Of a stretch of DNA of 27,975 bases, positions 19,666-27,975 are shown one piece after another. This DNA is from Lichtheimia corymbifera B2541. Taxonomy: Eukaryota > Mucoromycota > Mucoromycetes > Mucorales > Lichtheimiaceae. Below the pieces are notes generated by a model. It searched no databases. It was not told the DNA's origin and worked only from the letters and a program-made list of their open reading frames with translations. The DNA lies in assembly GCA_000697475.1 (NCBI GenBank), contig JNEU01000658.1, forward strand, positions 1-27,975, written 5' to 3'. Each line of letters begins with the position of its first letter. Within the stretch, counting starts at the first letter, position 1. Both the position numbers and the translations under genes were made by a program.

Positions 19666-21560
19666 CGCACATCAAGGGCTTGTTGTCATGAGTCGCTACA
19701 TTACAACTATCCTCTCGTTATGGATAATATGTTCAAATGGGGGAAACCGCAGTAAGCATAGGTCATTACGAAGGCGTGAGATAGCCCTTTGTCGAGAATA
19801 AATCAGCCTTTCAGGAGGAGGATGATACCTTCATTCCAGATATGGGTACTGCTGGGATGAATGATGTTTATTCGGCTGGGTATTCAGAGAGCCATTTATG
19901 AAATTATCATCCAGAAATAGAATCACCCTAACAATGGGACAGCATAAAGGCATCTGCGATCATATGTATATGTCTGTAGAATCATTGGACGTTTAGGTAT
20001 CGCGATTCCCTCATTTGCCATGTATTATTTTTGTATGAGCCATTAGCCATGTATTTGTAACCACGGTAATCGCATGGCATAATTTATTTACACAGTCGCT
20101 TTGATGATGATCATGATGATGATATAACCTCAGTTAGGATGGATTCGAGCAATCCTTGTATACTTGCAGTACACCTGGCTTTGGAAAACGTGCAGCATCT
20201 ATGTTGGAAAAAATAACATGGCTACATTGGATGCAAGCTGGAATGGATAATGATAGTACGAGGTGCATGTATAACGTGTATTAAAGGCTATCGTTACGAG
20301 CATTCTTCTTTCAAAAATATACTGCTTCACGCATAAGAATGGAACATCACCAGCATGGGTTGGATTGTATGCGGATGCAAGCCATCATGCATACGCACAT
20401 ATCCTCACGGATAAGCACGGTATAAATGAATTAAAATGTCGTCCTTTTCCTTGAATGTTTGAGCCAATTTCATGTTTTGAGAAGCTTCCATCGGCAAGCA
20501 AATTTACATGCACTGGGACTATGCGGATCATTGTGCAAGTAAAATGCTATGCGCTGGTCTATGCAACGCTGGACTGCTGAGCAAAGCTACAGCTTGCCGT
20601 TTTCCCTATCATTCCCGAGCATGCAATCGCGTTGGAGCCAACCTGAAAATAAATCGTCATATTGCCGACGTGATTGGTCCTAACCCCTTATCTTTAAGAG
20701 ACCACGCCCATCATCAGCCATCACCAATCATCCTGCTATATCCATTACCATATAATGCAGACCTTTTTTATTTCGATGAACAAAAAACTACCCTGGTATA
20801 GCTAGAGAAATGAAAGCTCCCACCATCCACTGGTATCATCACGCTGAACACCCTTGCCGTATCCATCTTGACATCGTTCCACGCGTATAGGTCCCGTGCG
20901 TACGCCAATAAACATACAAAACCTAAGCCGTCTTCAGCAGGTATATCCACAATGACTAATATCCATTCGTACCGTATTTATCCCCAGGACCATCATCCAT
21001 GCATAAATCATTTGACGTCGAGTACATTGATAGATAACATGACAACTTGAACAACAGTACGGATCCGAGTACATGACGACAAGAAAGGAGGCCAAGGGGG
21101 AGCATAATGCAAGGCGTGCTTGAAAAAATGATGTAATTCAGCTCCAAATCCTTCTTTCATCCACGTATGGAAAGGTGAGGCGCGTGACAAATTCTAAATT
21201 GATCACTTTACCTTGTGGTATTCCCAATGCCATTTCTTGACGCTTGAAGACAACCTTGTATCCATCCGATCAATTATACGCTGCTGCTATTGCATTGGAA
21301 GGCTCGTTATTTAAGTGATCCCGCATTGTAGATCCAACACCGTGCGTACCATTAAGCCACTGTACAGCGTTCTTGCTTTGAGATCAATATCATGCTACTG
21401 CCCACAGGTACCATCATCCAACAAGTTCAGTCTAGATGAACACAATGTGAGATAATATGGAAAACTAATCTAAACGTGTCTTCTCAACATACCCAAAGGA
21501 GGCAATGTAAACACTTCTTGTTGTGGACAGCTTGGGAATGGGTACACGCGACGTTTCTTG
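19666..21560. other. Gene-poor interval with coding-like fragments
   Basis: Small protein-like pieces occur. On plus, a frame at about 19793-19900 includes EEDDTFIPDMGTAGMNDVYS. On minus, 20768-20960 reads DIPAEDGLGFVCLLAYARDL then YAWNDVKMDTARVFSVMIPV. None has a convincing start plus splice sites. A gatgatgatcatgatgatga run lies near 20105. Confidence 0.35.
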
Positions 21561-22039
21561 ATGCTACCCAGCACCCAAAGCCGATGTCATTGCTGCAGAG
21601 ATTCCCATGCAATAACCCTTTGCTGTTTGCTGACAGCCGTTCACCAGAGGTAGCATTGTTGCCTGACGACAGCTGCCTTGGACCATTGATATAACCTTGA
21701 TAATGCCGAAAGATACACACACATATATACGGTAGCGTGCTGCTGGTGTGATACTCCCGTAAGGGATGTGCGCCGCAGGATGCTCCTGAATAGGATAACT
21801 GGCCAATAATGAGAACTACCAGAGAATCGAGTAAGACCTATTTGGCTCTAAAGGTACAGGCTATACTCCTCATTGCTGCTGTTTGTAATTGTTGCTGATA
21901 TAGTCCACTAATAGCAGGTAAGCGTAGTGGGATGTCCACCAAAAGAGGTGTCGATAACAGAACCGCAATCAGACGTGATAACCTCATCCAAAGGATATTA
22001 GAAAATGTAGCAGATCCCACAAAAGGATACTTGTAAAAC

Positions 22040-23157
22040 GTGGCAACGAGACCTCTCCAAGACAGTACACAGTACAATAACATCCTTGTCGCGGAAGTGA
22101 TATAACCGAGGAAAGCCTTCTTGAACCTTTCATTTCATACCTTCCATCGTAAGTGCATTTGTATGCAACACATCGCATAATGAATACTCGTACCTTGTGG
22201 AACTTTTCAGCAGCACCCTTCCTTCAGTAATACCACCGTCTCCATGCCATGTATATTGTGCTGCTGTTCAACCAAAGTTCGTTAATTGATAGCACTTGTA
22301 TTGCAGAACCAATGATATGCATACCAATCTATCTCCAAAGGAAGGGGGCGACGAATGCCTTGAGTAATGGATAAACCGTGATTGCACCAAAAAGACACAT
22401 GAGCATCGTTGCTTGTTGCTATGCGACACCCATAACCGACATGCGCTGCTGAATGCTTTTGAAAGCAATTGGCCAATAACGAGAACCACCACAGAATTGA
22501 GTAAATAGTGTTGACACTGAGATATAGACTTTGCTTCTCATTGCTGCTACGTCTTGCTTGTTGCCGATATGATCCACCGATAACACATCCAAAGCAGGAT
22601 ACGACTTAAACGATTGGCGACAAACTTGGAGATATGCATAGATGGCTGTGGTAACACCAAAGATGCCAAGATGGTCTCTGATTGCTAGGTGCTGAAATAA
22701 TCCATCCATAAGAGACGTTGAATGGCAGCATGTACCCAAGGAATTACCGAAAACCAGAACCACCAGGAGATGGGAAGCTTTCTGACATCAAAGGTATACA
22801 AGTCGCTCCATGTTGCTGACGTGGGCAATCGATAAGAGACCGTCATTTCGGAATGCCCACCGGAATGCCGATAACGAGAAGAACCAGATAATGGGATAAA
22901 AGTTGGTATGACACCAACGATATGGATGCTGTTGCTTGTTGCTGATATAACCACTCACGCGAGACGTGCATTGGCTGACACCCTTCAGAGATCTTGACCG
23001 TTGCTTGGTAACCAACCACCAGAAATGGAATAAAGATCAGTGCCACCAAAAGATATAAACCGTTTTCTTCCTTATGGCTGACATGGTTCACCTATAATAA
23101 AAGATGCGCAGTAAACGAATTTTCCAAACCCATCCAATAATACTTAGCAATCATAGC
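22040..23157 (-). repeat. Direct duplication, copy 2 (partner of 23548-24609)
   Basis: This block matches 23548-24609 along its length. Matches include agtacacagtacaata against agcacacagtacaata, cttccatcgtaagtgca (22141) against cttccattgtaagtgca (23647), the tagcacttgtattgcag block, and the terminal gcagtaaacgaattt...caatcatagc. The offset is about 1506 bp at the left and 1464 bp at the right because of indels. Homology stops after caatcatagc at 23157. Reading frames here are more broken than in the partner copy. Confidence 0.75.
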
Positions 23158-23699
23158 GGTACTCCGGTCCTCCTGAGGACATGGATCCAAGATAGCCCAT
23201 CTAGAAAAGAACACATGTCAGCACAAAGTTTCCAAAAGTCATTGGGATGATACGTACGTAAATATCTTAATCAGTGTGCAGTGATCCGATAGAATTCCCG
23301 CCGCCAGAAACAATAATGATAAGAAATGGACAAAATGCCAAAGAATTCCAAAGTACCAGTACTGCCTACTAGCCCCTTCCCGAAGGAAGCATGGCGCCAA
23401 AACACCAAATTTAACAGTAACTCATATGAGCCCTTCATCAGTCGACTTTGGCACCACCTGAGCCGTGGATCCGCACACTGCAACTGTGGTGAGAGGATGC
23501 ATTTGAATTGGGCTAAGCCCATAGCATCTTGAGCACATGTGAAAGGGGCAGCATGGTCTCCCCAAGGCAGCACACAGTACAATAGCATCATTGACGTCCC
23601 AGTGATATAACCGGGGAAAAGCCGTCTTGACGCTGTCACTACATATCTTCCATTGTAAGTGCACATGCATGTGACACATCCCATGACCAATACCCTTAC

Positions 23700-23830
23700 C
23701 TTGTAGTAATTCTCAACAGCATCCTTCCTTCAATAAGAACTGCGTCTCCATGCCATCCATATTGTGCTGCTATTCTATCATAAAGCTCGTTAATATATAG
23801 CACTTGTATTGCAGATCCTATACTATACAT
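23700..23830 (-). pseudogene. Coding-like exon conserved in both duplicated copies
   Basis: From ATG at 23830 the frame reads MYSIGSAIQVLYINELYDRI, then AAQYGWHGDAVLIEGRMLLR, and reaches a donor ACAAG/gtaagg at 23700/23699. In the duplicate, a one-base frame change and a stop interrupt the same protein (GSAIQVLSINELW, then AAQYTWHGDGGITEGRVLLK), and its donor is gtacga. Downstream, a second matching pair of protein-like segments occurs (FPRLYHWDVNDAIVLCAALG near 23620, against FPRLYHFRDKDVIVLCTVLE near 22095). This looks like a real ancestral gene that is broken at least in copy 2. Family not recognised. Confidence 0.4.
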
Positions 23831-23856
23831 ACCAATGAACCTCTAAAGGAAGGGGG

Positions 23857-24555
23857 CTATACATGACGACGAATGCCTTGAGCGATGGATAAACCTTGAT
23901 AGCACCAAAAAGACAAAAGAACATCGTTGCTTGCTGTTGATGTGATACACCCATAAGAGAATGCGCTGCAGAATGCTCTTGGAAGCAATTGGCCAATAAC
24001 AACAACTAGCAGAGAATCGAGTAATGTTGCTGACACTAAAGACATGGGCCCTGCGGCTGATTGCTGCTTCATGATTGTTGCTGATATGATCCACCAATAA
24101 AAGATATGTGGAGCAGGATCCCTCAAAGGATTGGCAGTAACCTTGGTGGAAAGATGTATAGATGACGCTGGTAACACGAAAGATGTCGCACGCGTTGCTT
24201 GTTCATGACATGACCCATCCATAAGAGACATTAATGGCAGACGTGCATCAAAGGAGTTGCCGATACCCAGAACCACCAGGAGATGGAAAGCTTGCTGAAC
24301 ACCAAAGATATACAAGTTGTCCACCGAATTGCCGATAAAGAGAAGCACCAGACCACGGATTACGCTTGAGATACACCAACGATATGGATACTGTTGCTTG
24401 TTGAATGATACAATCCACCCGCAAGAGACGTGCACTGGCTGACACCCTTCAGAGAAATCGCCCGTTGCTTGGTAACCAACCACCAGAAATGGATTGAAGA
24501 TCAGTGCCACCAAAAGATATAAACGTTTTTCTTTCTTATGGCTGATATGGTTCAC
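23857..24555 (-). pseudogene. Open frame of 232 codons encoding hydrophobic degenerate repeats
   Basis: The frame starts MNHISHKKEKRLYLLVALIF and contains several hydrophobic runs (LLVALIFNPFLVVGY, LVLLFIGNSV, FHLLVVLGIGNS, LLVVVIGQLL) at steps of about 43-47 residues. It would be a multi-pass membrane protein if translated. The other two minus frames are also partly open, and the duplicated copy (22685-23091) keeps only fragments of this frame (83 codons). A tatag acceptor-like site stands just before the start. I list it as a possible gene remnant, not as a proven gene. Function unknown. Confidence 0.25.
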
Positions 24556-24633
24556 CTATAAAAAGATGCACAGTAAACGAATTTTTCCAAATACTTAGCA
24601 ATCATAGCTGTGATCATGTCACCTTCTGTTACC

Positions 24634-24772
24634 GTACAATTCGAGGATCCGTACAATTCAAGGACACAAAATTGTACTAGTACAATTCAAGGACATCAAA
24701 TTGTACGGCTATATCCTTGAATTGTTCTAGTACAATTCGAGGATTCAAAATTGTACTAGTACAAAACGAGGA
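24634..24772. repeat. Palindrome-bearing gtacaatt repeat array
   Basis: gtacaattcRagga-type units begin at 24634, 24651, 24680 and 24730, with a variant (gtacaaaacgagga) at 24760. The units meet in the perfect 18-bp palindrome aattgtactagtacaatt (about 24670-24687), with a truncated repeat near 24750. It lies directly after the end of the duplicated block and about 430 bp before the integrase gene. Possible roles are protein-binding sites or the subterminal region of a transposon. Confidence 0.8.
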
Positions 24773-25195
24773 CACACATTCACCTTACACGACGCCATTA
24801 CCCAAGGGCATGATGGGTGCAACAAGCATATACAGACATATGGCGGTCTCGACGGCGATCGGAGGATCGTTATCTAATCTATTTTCTGTTACCATCATAT
24901 TAGTTTAATTGTATTGTTAGCCTAGCAACATGGCGTAACTATAGTGTGTATGGCTTTCTAATGGGTGAAATAAAGTAATGAATGGGACCTACTATGACAT
25001 ACCCACCGTTGAAAAGATTTATTGCATTTGTCATCATATATGCCGTAAAAGGATAAGGCCAATCGGCGTTGAAATATACCACAGCACCAAAGTTATGGTA
25101 TATTTAAACTACTACGCTCCGATTAAATATAAGTATATGACAACAAGGGGTAACCAAACAATCTACCTCTTTTTACTTTCATTGTATTTACGCAA
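24773..25195. other. Upstream region of the integrase gene
   Basis: AT-rich in its second half, with short ORFs of no visible character (24717-24908, 24978-25199). TATA-like stretches (tatatttaaac near 25101) lie about 95 bp before the ATG at 25196. No gene called. Confidence 0.4.
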
Positions 25196-27975
25196 ATGAC
25201 CAGCAACGAGCAAACGATTTTCTATGGCCGAGAACGCAATTGGTTATCCAAGGCAACGTTTGGACGGCTCATGGAGGAATACATCGCCAACCCTAAGTCA
25301 AGTGACAGCCAGACAAATGCCAAAACCAATAAACCGAAGCCTCAAGAAAAAACATTCATCAGCAAGGATATGTACGAAGATATGAAAAGAGCTCTTCAGG
25401 TAGGGGTGATGACATGTATTGTTTTCAATTATAACATAAATTTGCATATTGCTAGGGTCAACCACTTGAACATAGTTATGATCGCAATTTTTCTTGGTGG
25501 ACTCGTGATAAGTTTGTATTGAAGACCTTGCCAAGTGGTGAATCGTTCATTGTTCGCAAGCCTGGTAACCGGAATGGAAACAAGATCATTGCTATCAAGG
25601 AACATTTGTATGATCTCATCACTGCTGCCCATGAGACTGTGGGACACGGACGTCGCGACGCCATGAATCATAATGTAAGTAATTCGCTTAGCATTAAACA
25701 CTTTTTTATATATGCACTTTTAACCCATCGTTTATCCATAGCTCAAGGAATACATGTATTGCCCTTTGAGATTTGTGACCCTTGTGACTGACCATTGCAG
25801 TGTCTGTGCAAAGTCCACCCCAGGAACCGAGGTCAAGACCGCTGGAAAAGCAATTCATGCTGAGGCGTTCATGACCAGACTTCAGGTACCTATAGATCTA
25901 CAATCACACGAGGCTTAAGATTAACAATGGTCTCTTTTTTATAAGATGGATTTAATTGATTTTGGTGGAACTCGTACCCGCAAAGGCCAAATGCGTTATA
26001 TTTTGCATATCAAGGACCACCGCACCAAGTACGGTTGGGCGTATCCACTTCCTTCAAAAAGTGCATGGCGTGTAGGTAAAAGGTTGCATGAACTATTCTG
26101 CCAGGTTGGACCACCCAAGGAGTTGCAGAGTGACAATGGCGGTGAATTCAAAGATGTCAAGATGGTAAGGGAGGAAAACCAGTTATATAGTAGCGAAGAC
26201 TAAACATGCATAGTTGAAAAAACTTATGAGCAAGTGGCCAACCACTTTGATATATGGATCCCCTCGTCACCCTCAATCGCAAGGTCTCATCGAACGGGCT
26301 AATCAAACACTTAAGAAGAAATTGGAAGCTTGGGTGCATCATCAACTGCAAGATGGTAATGCTGTTCATTGGACCGATGGCCTGGCTGAAGTTGTATATG
26401 GTATCAACATCACATATTCAAGTCCTATTCGAACCACACCCTACCGAATGGTTTATGGCCAGGATCCACACCCTCATAGTCCATCTATGGTACAAAATTC
26501 CCAAGAACCAGATGTTGTCGGTAGCACCCACGATGATGCTGAAGGCAATGTATCGGACGTGAGTATGCCCAATGACGAGGAAAACGAAGTTATTAGCGAT
26601 CAAGGAAGTGATCATTTTCCTGACAACGAACCTGGTACATGTGATGCTGAAGGCACCATTTCCGAAGATTGTCGATCGGGTGATGATAGTGATATCCAAA
26701 TGGATGCTGCAAGTACTATCATCGGCGAAAATCATCACGATAACGAATCAGGCGAGGATGGGGATCACCAGATGGATGCTGCAAGTCCTATCACTATTGA
26801 GGATGATTATACAAGTAAACCAGGTTATGACAATGACACTCAGATGGATACTACAGGTCCCATCACCATTGAGGGTACCGATACTGAACAATCGAGTGAT
26901 GAAGCAAGCGACGCGTATTCCGATTGGAATGGTTTTGATGATCAGGACGATAACGAAGCACAAGGTTTGATTTTAATAGCAACGCACGTTGACTAGGGCT
27001 AATTCATACATTTCAAAATATATAGATTCCTCGATCGTAGAAAAGCAGCCATCGTCATGCAAGACCTCGAAAGATGATCCAACCATCTATGACGACGTTG
27101 TAATCGATATGGATTTCCCACTGAGCCCAAGAGGTTTGTCAACATTAATATTTCTTATAATATTGATAACGGATGACTAACGCATGAAGGCTAGATCAAT
27201 CATCAAGTGACGGTGACCGCTCTCTCGAGATCGTACACAAAGATGAGTATCATGCAATGGCTTCCTCCCCTCATGGCGACAGTACAAGCGAGGCATATGC
27301 TGATTACTCGGAAGATACCAGCAGTGAAGAGTTAATGAATGGCAATGATGATAGCTCAAGCCAAGATGGTTATGGATACTACATGGGGGATGATTCCGAA
27401 AGTGACCAAGGCACTAATGTCGAAAGCGATTCCGATATCACTTCCGGAAGCGAAAACCAACGTCATGTCCAACACAATATTGAAGACGAAGACGGAAAAG
27501 CTGCAACATCTGAATCTGAAGACGATATCTGCAACCGTCATTTAGCTATACGTAAAGAAGCTGGTGTGTATTATGACAAAAGCGTTCAAAACATTCAAAA
27601 CAGGTATGTGATTTTCATCGCATTGGTATCATGCTTTGCTAATATAACATAAAAAAAGATTGGACAAGATGGCAGACAAGATACCTGATTACAAGGTTGG
27701 TGATGTCGTAGGAGTGCCAATTGAAAAGCCGAACCAGTTGAAAAATGGCGAGCGTTTCCTTCCCGCGATTATATACAAGGTATCATTTGGACAAGGTCAG
27801 CATCATCGTTACCATGTTTGTTGTGCACATGGTGCTATAACACGTTCGTTCCATGGCCGTGAGATACGCAATTTTGCTGGAATCGGTTTCCAGGAACTGA
27901 AGGGCGTGGACCATGCTTTGGTGAACGATGCAACTGCGCGAGTAACAGTGAAGGAAGCTGTGGTGCTCAATGAGA
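25196..27975 (+). CDS. Intron-containing DDE integrase-domain protein (KRBA2/Gin-like), partial at right edge
   Basis: Exons 25196-25399, 25456-25674, 25742-25885, 25946-26164, 26214-26964, 27026-27133, 27195-27603 and 27659 to the edge join in frame, giving about 790 residues. Exon 2 and exon 3 form an HHCC zinc finger (AAHETVGHGRRDAMNHN and then DHCSVCAKS). The retroviral-type integrase core follows: first Asp in MDLIDFGG, second in LQSDNGGEF, Glu in SQGLIERANQTLKK, with 36 residues between the last two. An acidic linker contains three QMDAAS/QMDTTG-PITIE-type repeats. The last exon starts a compact basic-to-neutral domain (DYKVGDVVGVPIEKPNQL). The arrangement recalls KRBA2-like and Gin integrase-derived proteins; it lacks protease and RT. 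Seven short introns argue against a normal retroelement. Two donors are the rarer gtttg type and one is gtaggg, so exons 6 and 7 are less certain. Confidence 0.82.

Larger units (their letters stand above)
23548..24609 (-). repeat. Direct duplication, copy 1 (partner of 22040-23157)
   Basis: See the partner copy for the matching blocks. This copy keeps longer open frames, including 232 codons at 23857-24555 on minus. Homology with copy 2 ends at caatcatagc (24609). About 18 bases later the sequence changes into the palindromic gtacaatt array, so a later insertion may have cut the duplicated block here. Confidence 0.75.
21560..24610 (-). repeat. Array of degenerate 120-140-bp repeats
   Basis: A motif written on plus as cgttgcttgttgctgatatgatccaccxataaga recurs with variation near 22408, 22548, 22683, 22802, 22925 and 23068 (steps of about 119-143 bp), and again between 23920 and 24555. 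Related copies occur near 21745 and 21885. Between motifs stand recurring phrases such as gcaattggccaataac, caccaaa(g)at and accaccag. On the minus strand two or even three frames stay open through several units, which makes tandem repeats the safer description. If coding, one unit is about 40-46 residues (for example RYWPIAFKSIQQRMSVMGVA). Confidence 0.6.

Noticed and set aside
24600..24780. Intrinsic terminator or tRNA interpretation of the gtacaatt palindromes
   Set aside because: There is no T-run after a GC stem, no cloverleaf, and the units repeat in tandem, so a repeat or binding-site array fits better.

Overview
The window looks like a transposon-rich stretch of a fungal nuclear genome. 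Evidence: short GT-AG introns (about 50-90 bp, donors such as gtaagt and gtatgt), an F-box/leucine-rich-repeat gene, a Ty3/gypsy Gag-Pol, an intron-containing integrase gene, and many low-complexity or decayed stretches. An early-diverging fungus (Mucoromycota/Mucorales type) is my best guess, from gene style only.

Layout. (1) 1-2597, minus strand: the start of an uninterrupted Ty3/gypsy Gag-protease-reverse transcriptase polyprotein that runs off the left edge. (2) 2598-3607: gene-free, with a 16-bp-arm hairpin and two clusters of ATCCG-type motifs. (3) About 3616-8412: a 4.8-kb foldback-type element. Its long inverted arms are built of three ~310-bp tandem units each. It has a core of ~515-bp repeats, an asymmetric exact 347-bp tandem repeat on the right side only, and a 206-bp solo LTR with a 5-bp target-site duplication inserted in the core. 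No transposase is visible. (4) 8537-10830: a four-exon gene for a membrane-anchored, low-complexity, proline-rich protein. A TATA box in the outer foldback unit points at it. (5) 10831-17544: mostly gene-poor, with microsatellites, a short T-rich repeat family and several decayed coding fragments. (6) 17545-19241: a two-exon F-box/LRR gene. A possible small two-exon gene lies tail-to-tail with it. (7) About 21560-24610: a minus-strand region made of degenerate 120-140-bp repeats, inside a ~1.5-kb direct duplication. (8) 24634-24772: a palindrome-bearing short repeat array. (9) 25196 to the right edge: an eight-exon (so far) gene with an HHCC zinc finger, a DDE integrase core and a long acidic linker, resembling KRBA2/Gin-type integrase-derived genes or transposases.

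No metabolic pathway or operon is present. The story is mobile-element biology: a retroelement, a nested solo LTR in a foldback element, an integrase gene that may be domesticated or belong to a DNA transposon, and duplicated decayed sequence between them. Host-type genes are the F-box gene and perhaps the low-complexity membrane protein.
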